Source of the DNA: Chitinophaga pinensis
GTDB taxonomy: Bacteria; Bacteroidota; Bacteroidia; Flavobacteriales; Flavobacteriaceae
NCBI GenBank assembly: GCA_943324925.2
Contig: CALPNL020000019.1
Location: 1-18,054, forward strand
Reading direction: 5' to 3'
DNA: 18,054 bases
Part shown: one piece after another, positions 1 to 7,675 of the stretch
Layout of the letters: every line of letters starts with the position of its first letter
How positions within the stretch are numbered: position 1 is the stretch's first letter
The notes under the pieces: generated by a model
Databases searched by the model: none
Seen by the model: only the letters and a program-made list of their open reading frames with translations
What the model was told of the DNA's origin: nothing
Made by a program: the position numbers and the translations under genes

Positions 1-1332
1 AGATTTTTCTATGAAATAAGGAGTAATTCTTCCAGCATTCGGGTTGCAACAAACCGCAACATCCTGGTGTGCAGGGGAATATTTATATCTAGTTTGTTTT
101 CGATTTGTTTCCACATCACCGTTTTTAGTACCATCCATCTCAAATGAATTATCTGTTTTTAAATAAGCAATACAAGAATGATCTGGATTTCTTGAACCTT
201 GTGCCGCATTATAAAAAATAGTTTCTATAGCTTCGGCAGTTTTAGTGGCTCCTTGTTTTTGAAGCAATACCGAATAGCTGTCCAATAATTCATGCAATGA
301 ACAATATTCATAGCCTGTTTGTGTTGCGTTTGCGGTTCTTTGGGCAATCCATTCATCGCCAATCGCACCACCAGTTATAGTGGTTGATTTTTCAATTCTC
401 TGAATATAAATTTCTAGTGCTTTTTGTAATTCAATATTATTTTTGGCATAAGCCGCAACGATCAATGGTCGTAAATGCTCATAAGTATGAACGCCATGAG
501 ATTGTAATTTGTAGTTAGGGTTTAAAATATTTTCTAATTGAACATCTTTTTCTGATTGATACGTTTTGCAAAAATCTTTATATAGGAATAGGGCATAATC
601 GGTATATTTTGCATCACCCGTAATTTGATACATTTTATCCAATACATCGGTAAAGGTCAATCCGTGAGAAACACCACCATTAAATTCCTTACCAGAAGAA
701 TAAGGGCTTGAATTATTAATAGGATAATTGATCATCACATTATCGACTGCTCGCACAATCGCGTTCCATAGTTTTGGATCTCTTGAATATTCATAGTAGG
801 CCAACAATCCTCTATACATGGTTGTTTTCGACCAAAGTTCGCCGTTTTCTGAGTTGAAATGGTACCGCAATTCTTTGTCATAAATTCCGATATAACCATC
901 TTCATCTTGCGATTTAAGGATTTTCTGAACGTAATTTTCGACTTTTTCTAATCCTTTTTTATCATTTAGTAGAATTACATTTCTGATATATCCGTCCCAC
1001 CAATTAGATTGTGTTTCGCTATTCCACCATTTGTATTGTTCCGAGCCCTCGGTGTCGCCTTCTTTATTATTTCCTAAATCCTTCAATTTACTGTTTTTAT
1101 GGAGTCTACCGGAACTATAAATTGGATCGTTGATTAAGTCAGGGACCAATTTATCTAAATTTCCAACAAAGCCATCAACATCTTTTTGCATTTGAACTTT
1201 AAGCCAACCTGAAGGTTTTATACTTCCAAAAGGTAGTATTTGATATTTTTCTCCGACTTTATTTTGATCCTTTTCCTGAGAATTTACCGAATATGTAAGG
1301 AGTATAAGTAATGATAGGAATATTTTTTTCAT
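1..1332 (-). CDS. GH127/DUF1680 family glycoside hydrolase, 3' end outside the window
   Basis: A 444-codon reading frame starts with ATG at 1332 and runs without a stop off the left edge, so only the N-terminal part is visible. It opens with a Sec-type signal peptide (MKKIFLSLLILLTYSVNSQ), which predicts a periplasmic or surface enzyme. The N-terminal stretch with GSIKPSGWLK and the following alpha/alpha-barrel-like sequence are typical of DUF1680 proteins. The zinc-thiolate active site known from the GH127 beta-L-arabinofuranosidase HypBA1 (Glu338, Cys340, Cys417, Cys418) is matched in order and spacing by Glu342, Cys344, Cys428 and Cys429 (YEYC and CCNPN). Glu327 is a candidate acid/base. 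The substrate is probably an L-arabinofuranoside or a related unusual furanoside, but the family has several specificities. It is the last visible gene of the minus-strand operon, 7 bp after the GH92 stop. Confidence 0.88.
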   Translation of the reverse strand, partial: MKKIFLSLLILLTYSVNSQEKDQNKVGEKYQILPFGSIKPSGWLKVQMQKDVDGFVGNLDKLVPDLINDPIYSSGRLHKNSKLKDLGNNKEGDTEGSEQYKWWNSETQSNWWDGYIRNVILLNDKKGLEKVENYVQKILKSQDEDGYIGIYDKELRYHFNSENGELWSKTTMYRGLLAYYEYSRDPKLWNAIVRAVDNVMINYPINNSSPYSSGKEFNGGVSHGLTFTDVLDKMYQITGDAKYTDYALFLYKDFCKTYQSEKDVQLENILNPNYKLQSHGVHTYEHLRPLIVAAYAKNNIELQKALEIYIQRIEKSTTITGGAIGDEWIAQRTANATQTGYEYCSLHELLDSYSVLLQKQGATKTAEAIETIFYNAAQGSRNPDHSCIAYLKTDNSFEMDGTKNGDVETNRKQTRYKYSPAHQDVAVCCNPNAGRITPYFIEKS

Positions 1333-1339
1333 ATAGAAA

Positions 1340-3493
1340 TTATTTATTTGTCATTTGAAAATTTAAAGTTCCGCCAGACATTATTTCTTCATATTTAATA
1401 TAAGGTCTTGACAAATTCGAATTGTTTAGTTTAGGATTTTCTTGAAAAGGATTGGTGGATGAAATATTTAAAGCATTAATGATAAATTTCTTATTGTCTT
1501 TCAAATGTAGAGTGGCCTTTTTGAATTGCGGAACTCCCAAAATAAATTCACCATTTGCAGGATTTATAGGATAAAAACCTAATGAGGAAAGAATATACCA
1601 AGCACTCATTTGACCACAATCGTCATTTCCAATCATACCATTTGGAGTATTGTCATGAAAATTATTGATTATTTTATTAATATATTTTTGACCCATTTTA
1701 GGTGTTTCAGAATAAGCATACAAATAGACAATATGATGACTTGGTTCATTTCCATGTGCATATTGACCGATCATCGCTTCCTGTCCTAAAAATTTATTAG
1801 GATTGGCGCTTTCAATAGTAAAGAAATCATTTAGTTTATTGGTAAATTCGGATGTTCCACCAAGTAATTTTTTCATTCCATCAATATCATATTGCGCAGG
1901 TGTCCAAAAATATTGCCAAGCATTAGCTTCGGTATAATCGCCCGGATTATTCATTGGTGAAGTTGCTGTTAGCGGGTCAAAAGGGTTACGCCAATTGCCG
2001 ATTGTGTCTTTTCCCCGGAACAATTTCGTTGATGGATCAAAAAGGGTTTTATAATAATTAGCTCTTTTTATGAAATTCGAATTGATTTCTAAATTATTCA
2101 GCTTTTCAGCCATTTTTGCCACACACCAATCATCATATCCGCTTTCTAATGTTCTTGAAACGGCTTCGTTATCCAATTTATCAAATGGATAATAACCATA
2201 TTGATTGTACAATTCCCAATCGGAATTAAAATGACTTTTTGTAGTCGTTTCAATCATTGCTTTAAGCGCTTCTTTTTCATCAAAGCCTTTGAATCCATTT
2301 TGGAAAGCTGATAAAATCATTGGTATAGAATGGTTTCCAATCATGCAATAATTGTCTTGTCCCCAAGCCGTCCAAATAGGTAAAAAACCAACTGCTTTGT
2401 GATGTAAAAGCAAGGTGTTTACAATTCCATCGATTTTTTCGGGTGCAATAATTTGAAGTAAGGGAAAAGCCCCTCTGTATATATCCCAAATAGATAGGGT
2501 AGAATAGTACTCTTTGTTTGGTGCTAATGCAATCGTATCATCAGCACCTCGGTAGTTTCCATCAACATCGGCAATATTGCTAGGTTGTAACAATAAATGA
2601 TACAAAGAAGTATAGAAAATTTCTTTTTGCTTTTGAGGAGCCTCAATGTCTATTCGGTTAAGATAATTATTCCAAACTGCTTCGGCATTTTGCTTTACTT
2701 TTTCAAAGCTCCAATGAGGAATTTCTGATTTTAAATTTAGTTTAGCACCTTCAATACTCACCGTTGATAAAGCTATTTTGACTTGTAATATGTTGCTTTT
2801 TGATAATTTAAAATCCAATATATATTTGGGAGCATTTTGCTTTTTAACCATTGGAATTGTTGTTGATTTTTCAAAAGGAGTTTCAAAATTAATAGTAAAG
2901 AAATATTTTTTCGTTACCCAACCTTTGGTTTTACAATAACCAGAAATTGTGGTTGGATTTTCAATTTTTATATCACTTTCTAAAACTAAACTGTCATTTA
3001 AAAATTGAATTCCATGTTGGAAATCCAATAACAATTTGCCCCTTGAATCAGGAAAAGTATATTTATGAAAAGCCACTCTTTCGGAACATGTAAGTTCCAC
3101 TTTTACCTTGTCTTTTTTAAGTAATGAATAATACCCAACAGAGGCAGTTTCTGTGTCTTTGAAATAACTATTTTTGAGTTTTGATTTTTTATCATTGAAT
3201 GGAAGTAACAAAATATTACCCATTTCACCAATTCCAGTTCCACTAAAGCGCATTTGAGAGAAGCCTAGAAGCAAAGTGTCTTTATATTGATAACCGCTAG
3301 TATGATTCCATCCTTGAATATTGTTATCCGGACCAGGTTGTACCATTCCAAAAGGCATTGAAGGCCCAGGAAATGTATGTCCAGTCCCATCAGTTCCGAT
3401 GAAAGTATTCACAAATTTTGAATTATTCTGTGCGAAATTTGGATTAAATCCAATGATAGAAAGGACTGCAATTATTATTTTCTTTATTGCCAT
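1340..3493 (-). CDS. GH92 family alpha-mannosidase, secreted
   Basis: This 717-residue protein has a signal peptide (about residues 1-22, cut near FAQ-NN) followed at once by the GH92 beta-sandwich domain (FIGTDGTGHTFPGPSMPFGM, residues 31-50). The catalytic (alpha/alpha)6 domain carries WDIYRGAFPLL (335-345), YTEANAWQYFW (519-529; Glu521 is the likely general acid), HGNEPSHH (579-586) and GNDDCGQMSAWY (621-632, with the acidic base residues). GH92 enzymes are calcium-dependent exo-alpha-mannosidases that invert configuration; linkage preference cannot be read from sequence. The length is normal for the family. The usual GFSHTHLSGTG motif reads GFSQMRFSGTG here (77-87), so both histidines are replaced. 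The ATG start overlaps the end of the upstream transporter gene by 10 bp, indicating translational coupling. It probably acts in the periplasm on mannose-containing oligosaccharides. Confidence 0.93.
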   Translation of the reverse strand: MAIKKIIIAVLSIIGFNPNFAQNNSKFVNTFIGTDGTGHTFPGPSMPFGMVQPGPDNNIQGWNHTSGYQYKDTLLLGFSQMRFSGTGIGEMGNILLLPFNDKKSKLKNSYFKDTETASVGYYSLLKKDKVKVELTCSERVAFHKYTFPDSRGKLLLDFQHGIQFLNDSLVLESDIKIENPTTISGYCKTKGWVTKKYFFTINFETPFEKSTTIPMVKKQNAPKYILDFKLSKSNILQVKIALSTVSIEGAKLNLKSEIPHWSFEKVKQNAEAVWNNYLNRIDIEAPQKQKEIFYTSLYHLLLQPSNIADVDGNYRGADDTIALAPNKEYYSTLSIWDIYRGAFPLLQIIAPEKIDGIVNTLLLHHKAVGFLPIWTAWGQDNYCMIGNHSIPMILSAFQNGFKGFDEKEALKAMIETTTKSHFNSDWELYNQYGYYPFDKLDNEAVSRTLESGYDDWCVAKMAEKLNNLEINSNFIKRANYYKTLFDPSTKLFRGKDTIGNWRNPFDPLTATSPMNNPGDYTEANAWQYFWTPAQYDIDGMKKLLGGTSEFTNKLNDFFTIESANPNKFLGQEAMIGQYAHGNEPSHHIVYLYAYSETPKMGQKYINKIINNFHDNTPNGMIGNDDCGQMSAWYILSSLGFYPINPANGEFILGVPQFKKATLHLKDNKKFIINALNISSTNPFQENPKLNNSNLSRPYIKYEEIMSGGTLNFQMTNK

Positions 3494-4848
3494 AATGAAT
3501 CCATTTGTTCCAGACTTTTATTCTTGGTCTCTGGTACTTTTCTCCAAACAAATAGTAAAGATAAAAGACAAATTATTGAAAACAAATAAAAAGGAAATGC
3601 GCCATTAAAATGTGTTTTTAACCACTGATTTTCAACCAAACTTGGGAAAACTTGTGTCACTACAAAATTGGCAATCCATTGAATAAAAACGCTTATTGCC
3701 AATGCCAGACTTCTAATTTTATTTGGGAAAATTTCAGATAATAAAACCCAAACTATAGGTCCCCATGAAATGCTAAAGGAGGCCATAAAAAGTAGTAAAA
3801 AGGGTAGTACCCAATTACCAACTGCTTCAAAATAAATAAATGATCCAACTGCCGCTAATGCAATTGTCATTCCAATTGAGCCAATATATAATAGAGGTTT
3901 TCTTCCCATTTTATCCACAAAACGAATGGCTAATAAAGTAAAAATTAAATTCACAACTCCAAGAATACTTGTTTCTAATAAGGAAACATCTGTAGCACTT
4001 CCTAAGCTTTTAAATATCTCAGGCGCATAATATAAAATGGCATTAATACCAGTTAGCTGTTGTAAAACCGAAAGTCCAATTCCAACGAAAAGCGCTTTTT
4101 TAAACATTGGATTTACTAAATTTTTCCATTGGTTAACTTCTTTAACATTGATTGAATTTTCAATTTCTTCTTGTACTTGTAGTGCTTCTTCAGGGGAATT
4201 TATTTTCTCTAATACTTTAACGGCATCAACTGTTTTCCCTTTTTGGAATAACCATCTTGGACTTTCAGGAATTAGAAATATAAAGACTAGAAATAATATT
4301 GAAGGGATAATTTCAGACCCAAACATCCAACGCCAACCAATATTTAAATTCCAGTTGGAATCGCCTTGCAGCGCAATAAAGTAGTTTACAAAATAAACCA
4401 CCACAATACCGATAACAATTGCCAATTGATAGTTTCCTACTAAAGCGCCGCGTCTTTTAGGAGGAGCAATTTCAGCAATGTACATTGGCACAACCATCGA
4501 AGCAATTCCCACACCAATACCTCCGATTATTCTAAATAGTACAAACATTGAAAACGAAACGGGTAGGGCAGTTCCAATTGAATTCAGAATAAATAAAATT
4601 GCTGTTATCAACATGGTGATTTTTCTCCCAAAACGATTACTACAATAATCGGACACAAATGCACCTATTATACAACCAACCAATGCACTTGAAATTGCCC
4701 AGCCAGTTTCTACCGGTGATAAATTAAAATACACCGTTAAATTACCTATGGCTCCTGAGATTACTGCGGTATCATAACCAAATAATAACCCTCCAAGTGC
4801 TGCGCTTAAAGCGATAAATAGTATGTAATTATTTTTATTATTTTCCAT
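3484..4848 (-). CDS. MFS sugar porter (XylE/GLUT-like proton:sugar symporter)
   Basis: This 454-residue inner-membrane protein has about twelve hydrophobic segments and the signature motifs of the MFS sugar porter family. They are GYDTAVISGA in the first helix (24-33), NRFGRK (71-76), FRIIGGIGVGIASMVVPMYI (105-124), PESPRWL (194-200) before the central loop, QQLTGINAILYYAPEIF (263-279) in helix 7, a second GRKP, and PETKNKSLEQM near the C-terminus. In XylE the QQxxGIN helix lines the sugar site, so import of a monosaccharide by proton symport is the likely role. It lies 3 bp after the isomerase-like gene and overlaps the GH92 start by 10 bp. This places it as the uptake step between periplasmic hydrolysis and cytoplasmic conversion. 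The actual sugar is unknown; mannose, arabinose or a modified sugar all fit. Confidence 0.93.
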   Translation of the reverse strand: MENNKNNYILFIALSAALGGLLFGYDTAVISGAIGNLTVYFNLSPVETGWAISSALVGCIIGAFVSDYCSNRFGRKITMLITAILFILNSIGTALPVSFSMFVLFRIIGGIGVGIASMVVPMYIAEIAPPKRRGALVGNYQLAIVIGIVVVYFVNYFIALQGDSNWNLNIGWRWMFGSEIIPSILFLVFIFLIPESPRWLFQKGKTVDAVKVLEKINSPEEALQVQEEIENSINVKEVNQWKNLVNPMFKKALFVGIGLSVLQQLTGINAILYYAPEIFKSLGSATDVSLLETSILGVVNLIFTLLAIRFVDKMGRKPLLYIGSIGMTIALAAVGSFIYFEAVGNWVLPFLLLFMASFSISWGPIVWVLLSEIFPNKIRSLALAISVFIQWIANFVVTQVFPSLVENQWLKTHFNGAFPFYLFSIICLLSLLFVWRKVPETKNKSLEQMDSLWQ

Positions 4849-4851
4849 TGT

Positions 4852-5682
4852 TTAAAGATTTTGTTGTAAATATTTTTTCATCTTAAGGTTCGTTTCCCAT
4901 TGATTTGAAAGTGGTTTTTTAGTAAATGGTTCTTCAGGCATATAGGGAAATGGACCGAATTCAGGCGTTATCGTAATTTGATTACAATTTTTTTTGTTAT
5001 GATATTCAATGATTTCTTTCCACCAATTTAAATAGCAGTCAAGATAAGATTGCCATTCAGGTGCAAATGGATCGTTTACTTGTGGGCTTTGTTCGAATCC
5101 AATTCGGGCGTGTAGGTGTTTTATTTTTGGATAAATCTTCGCTAATAATTCTTTTTGATCCTCCAAATTGCTTTCTGAGACTACACAGAAATGAGAAAAA
5201 TCGGCCACTAAACTTAATTTTGGGAATAGTTCTAAATATCGTTGTAATGTTTTCAAATGAAATGAAAATCTACCGCGATGAATTTCATGTACTATAGGAA
5301 TATTATATTTCTTAGAGATGTTATCAGTAATTTCAATTATTTTACAATTGTCACTAAAATCATAGTAATCTTTACCGGTATGTGAATTAATAAAATCGGG
5401 TTTCAATTTTACTAAATATTCTAATCTGTCAGTTATTCTTTGAATATACTCGTTGACCGTTTCTTTTTTATTCGATAAAACTTGTTGCGCTATAAAAATA
5501 AAATCAGCATTTTTCGTAGCTCTAATATTTTCCAATTCAGTTGAAAATTCAGAAACAAATTTTGGATCGTCAGGAAAGTTGATTTCAACGCCATCATATC
5601 TATTTGAAATTACATTCGATAGAAATTCTTTAGCAGTTTGATTTTCACAACCCCAATAGGTACAGATGTATTTGATGTTCAT
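4852..5682 (-). CDS. TIM-barrel sugar isomerase/epimerase-like protein
   Basis: This 276-residue protein has no signal peptide and belongs to the xylose-isomerase-like TIM-barrel / AP-endonuclease-2 superfamily, usually labelled sugar phosphate isomerase/epimerase. Four residues spaced like the family's divalent-metal ligands can be seen: Glu133 in VHEIHRGR, Asp161 in VADFSHF, His191 in HLHARIG and Glu241 in ITPEFGPFPY. In the family these hold a metal such as Mn2+ that assists aldose-ketose isomerisation or epimerisation, although some members act as dehydratases or on polyols. The ATG start follows the dioxygenase stop by a single base, and the stop is 3 bp before the transporter. Together with the dioxygenase it probably converts the imported sugar in the cytoplasm. 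The exact reaction cannot be assigned. Confidence 0.8.
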   Translation of the reverse strand: MNIKYICTYWGCENQTAKEFLSNVISNRYDGVEINFPDDPKFVSEFSTELENIRATKNADFIFIAQQVLSNKKETVNEYIQRITDRLEYLVKLKPDFINSHTGKDYYDFSDNCKIIEITDNISKKYNIPIVHEIHRGRFSFHLKTLQRYLELFPKLSLVADFSHFCVVSESNLEDQKELLAKIYPKIKHLHARIGFEQSPQVNDPFAPEWQSYLDCYLNWWKEIIEYHNKKNCNQITITPEFGPFPYMPEEPFTKKPLSNQWETNLKMKKYLQQNL

Positions 5683-5683
5683 A

Positions 5684-6511
5684 TTATTCAGAATATAAAA
5701 CCGGATTTATTGGAGAGTTGATTATTTCTCCAATTTTAGCACCTGGGCACCAGGTATTCCAATCGTGAATTTGATTTTTATTATCAGGGTTTTTTAATAG
5801 CATGTCCTTATCCATGTAAATAATAGTCATTACTTTTCTCATTTCGTTCGTACTATTTGCGCCAGCACGATGGAAAATCCAACCCGAATGAAAACTAATT
5901 TCTCCAATATCAAATGCTTCAATTACATGTTTGAAATCGGTGACACGTAATTTTTTTTGAATTACTTCTTCGCTTTCATCACCAATTTCTAATTCACGAC
6001 CTTCCACAATAGAGTGACTTCCAGCGCTAAATTCCAAAGGACCCATTTCAAGTGGTGTTTCTTGTAGTGGAATCCATGCCGTAATTGTTTTATCGGTTTC
6101 TAAAGGCCAGTAATATTGGTCGGCATGCCAAGGTGTTATCCCTCCGCCACCTTCCTTGAATAATGCTTGATCGTGGTACAAACGAACACCTTTTACTTCC
6201 ATTAAATCCGAGGCAATTTTAGCAATTCGTTTACTGAATATGAATTCTTTAATTATTGGGTTTTCTGTCCACAAATTAAATAATTGTAAAAAAGCTTTTC
6301 CATAAGTTGTTCGGTCTTCCAATGCCGTTTGCTCTTGGTTCATTTCATTAACTTGTTTTGAAATGGCCTCATTAAAAAATTGAAGCGTTTCTAGATTTAA
6401 GACTTCTTTCAGTTTGATAAATCTATTTTTTTGATAAAAATCAATTTGTTCTTGACTCAAAGAATAGGGCTCGTTAAGAAATTCTGATATTGATTTAGAA
6501 GGTGTTTGCAT
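5684..6511 (-). CDS. Phytanoyl-CoA dioxygenase (PhyH) family Fe(II)/2-oxoglutarate oxygenase
   Basis: With the ATG at 6511 this is a 275-residue cytoplasmic protein; the family domain begins at about residue 18 (SLSQEQIDFYQKNRFIKL). The iron-binding facial triad HxD...H is visible as His129 and Asp131 (PWHADQYYWPL) and His214 (FHRAGANST). Arg225 is placed to bind the 2-oxoglutarate carboxylate. PhyH proteins hydroxylate or demethylate small molecules; in a sugar operon the substrate is probably a sugar derivative rather than a fatty acyl-CoA, which is inference. The frame stays open upstream to a TTG at 6574, but that TTG coincides with the -33 element of a good Flavobacterium promoter whose -7 box (6547-6554) lies between the two starts. 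Transcription should therefore begin downstream of the TTG, so I chose ATG 6511. First gene of the operon. Confidence 0.88.
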   Translation of the reverse strand: MQTPSKSISEFLNEPYSLSQEQIDFYQKNRFIKLKEVLNLETLQFFNEAISKQVNEMNQEQTALEDRTTYGKAFLQLFNLWTENPIIKEFIFSKRIAKIASDLMEVKGVRLYHDQALFKEGGGGITPWHADQYYWPLETDKTITAWIPLQETPLEMGPLEFSAGSHSIVEGRELEIGDESEEVIQKKLRVTDFKHVIEAFDIGEISFHSGWIFHRAGANSTNEMRKVMTIIYMDKDMLLKNPDNKNQIHDWNTWCPGAKIGEIINSPINPVLYSE

Positions 6512-6546
6512 TGCTAATTGATTTAAAATTATACTTATATCAATTT

Positions 6547-6574
6547 CAAAATTATTGAATTGTGATTGATCCAA
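6547..6574 (-). promoter_or_regulatory. Flavobacterium-type promoter for the sugar operon
   Basis: On the minus strand the sequence is TTG (6574-6572), 17 bases, then TAATTTTG (6554-6547). This fits the described Flavobacterium consensus TTG-N17-23-TAnnTTTG exactly. Initiation should fall near 6540, giving a leader of about 30 nt to the ATG at 6511. It supports the shorter dioxygenase start and makes the whole five-gene set one transcription unit. Confidence 0.6.
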
Positions 6575-6588
6575 TTAATATTAATTTG
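6560..6588 (+). promoter_or_regulatory. Candidate promoter for the AraC-family regulator
   Basis: On the plus strand TTG (6560-6562), 18 bases, then TTAATTTG (6581-6588) matches the Flavobacterium consensus with one mismatch in the -7 element. It overlaps the divergent operon promoter, so the two would compete for or share one control region. A second TTAATTTG at 6641-6648 lies too close to the start codon to be a normal -7 box. Confidence 0.3.
6573..6586. promoter_or_regulatory. 14-bp perfect palindrome, possible regulator operator
   Basis: AATTAATATTAATT is its own reverse complement. It sits exactly between the -33 element of the minus-strand operon promoter and the candidate -7 element of the regulator gene, where a bound regulator would affect both. 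AT-only palindromes arise easily by chance in such DNA, so the role is a guess from position. Confidence 0.25.
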
Positions 6589-6653
6589 TTCAATTATAAT
6601 ACTATATTGAATATTTTTTAATACTTTTCAATTTTTAAAGTTAATTTGTTATC

Positions 6654-7496
6654 ATGAAAGCGATTTTAGAAGATATAAAATCCAATCAAGGTACCTCAAG
6701 TTTTTATGCTTTTCGGTATCAAGTTCCCTATTTTCAATTCAAATGGCATTATCACCCAGAATTTGAATTAACCTACATTGTAAAAGGAAATGGATATCGA
6801 ATTGTAGGAAATTCCTATGAGCCTTTTGCTGATGGTGATTTGGTACTACTGGGAAGTAATTTACCTCATACTTGGTCAGGTAAAGCGAATGGTAATATCG
6901 ATTCAGATGCAGTTGTTATTCAATTTTCTAGTGAATTTATTTCTCCTTTTTTAGGATTGAATGAAAGTCAATTAATTAAGAAAATGCTTGAAAATTCTTC
7001 ACGAGGTATTCGTTTTGAGCATGATGAAAAATTAATTTCCAAAATAGTTGATTTAACAGAAACTCAAGGTGTTGACAGGATAATAAATTTGATTTCCATA
7101 TTAGATCAATTATCCAAAAAGCAGAATATATTAATTGCTCCTAACACATTTCACAATGTTGTTTCTAAGAAAAGTGAAGTTAGAATCAATAAAGTATGTT
7201 TATTTATACAACATAATTTCCAAAATAAAATCTACCTAAAAGAGGTAGCTGATTTAATTTATTTGACTGAAAGTAACTTTTGTAAATTTTTCAAAAAGGC
7301 AACTGGAAAAACCTATTCCGATTATCTAAATGAAATTAGAATTAACGAAGCAAGTCGTTTATTAATTCAAACAGATAAAACAGTTAGTCAAATATCATTT
7401 GAATGTGGTTTTGAAACTTTGAGTTATTTCAATAGGGTTTTTTTAAATAAAAAAGGAATGACTCCCTCATTCTACAGGAAAAACGATCTTATTTGA
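6654..7496 (+). CDS. AraC-family transcriptional regulator with N-terminal cupin sensor
   Basis: This 280-residue cytoplasmic protein has an N-terminal cupin-like ligand-binding domain (about residues 20-110; WHYHPEFELTYIVKGNGYRIVG, GDLVLLGSNLPHTW). Its C-terminal AraC/XylS DNA-binding domain (about 180-278) contains two helix-turn-helix motifs: LKEVADLIYLTESNFCKFFK with TGKTYSDYLNEIR, and VSQISFECGFETLSYFNRVF followed by GMTPSFYR. Length and domain order are typical of one-component sugar regulators such as RhaS-like proteins. It is transcribed away from the dioxygenase-transporter-hydrolase operon with a shared control region, so it most likely senses a sugar from that pathway and activates the operon. 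This is a one-component arrangement rather than a SusR-type hybrid two-component or anti-sigma system. The effector is unknown. Confidence 0.92.
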   Translation: MKAILEDIKSNQGTSSFYAFRYQVPYFQFKWHYHPEFELTYIVKGNGYRIVGNSYEPFADGDLVLLGSNLPHTWSGKANGNIDSDAVVIQFSSEFISPFLGLNESQLIKKMLENSSRGIRFEHDEKLISKIVDLTETQGVDRIINLISILDQLSKKQNILIAPNTFHNVVSKKSEVRINKVCLFIQHNFQNKIYLKEVADLIYLTESNFCKFFKKATGKTYSDYLNEIRINEASRLLIQTDKTVSQISFECGFETLSYFNRVFLNKKGMTPSFYRKNDLI

Positions 7497-7503
7497 ATAG
7501 TTT

Positions 7504-7675
7504 AATCATTTAAAAGGAATAAATTTTGCAGGTTATTCATAATAGGAATAATATAATTCTATTGCATTTTTATGTAAATATGTTTTAGGTGATTTACTTA
7601 ATCTTTGTTATGACAAAATGAGACTATTATAATAGTAATCATTTAAATAAAATAACAATTAAAAAATCATTTAAA
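7504..7675 (+). repeat. Three exact copies of an 11-bp repeat in an intergenic region
   Basis: AATCATTTAAA occurs at 7504-7514, 7637-7647 and 7665-7675, all in the same orientation; the last copy ends directly before the ATG at 7676. The region 7497-7675 otherwise contains no gene that I can see. One imperfect -7-like box (AATCTTTG, 7600-7607) is present. The repeats could be binding sites for a regulator of the downstream cassette, but AT-rich composition makes chance recurrence possible. Confidence 0.4.

Noticed and set aside
3321..3608. Plus-strand 95-codon reading frame across the GH92/transporter junction
   Set aside because: It is antisense to two strongly supported genes, has no family features and no promoter, and its translation looks like reverse-complement shadow.
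6512..6574. N-terminal extension of the dioxygenase from TTG 6574
   Set aside because: The TTG is part of a good -33/-7 promoter and the -7 box lies inside the extension; the ATG at 6511 fits both the promoter and the domain start.
7536..7560. TTATTC/GAATAA inverted repeat after the AraC-family gene
   Set aside because: A 6-bp AT-rich stem without a T-tract is expected by chance in this composition.
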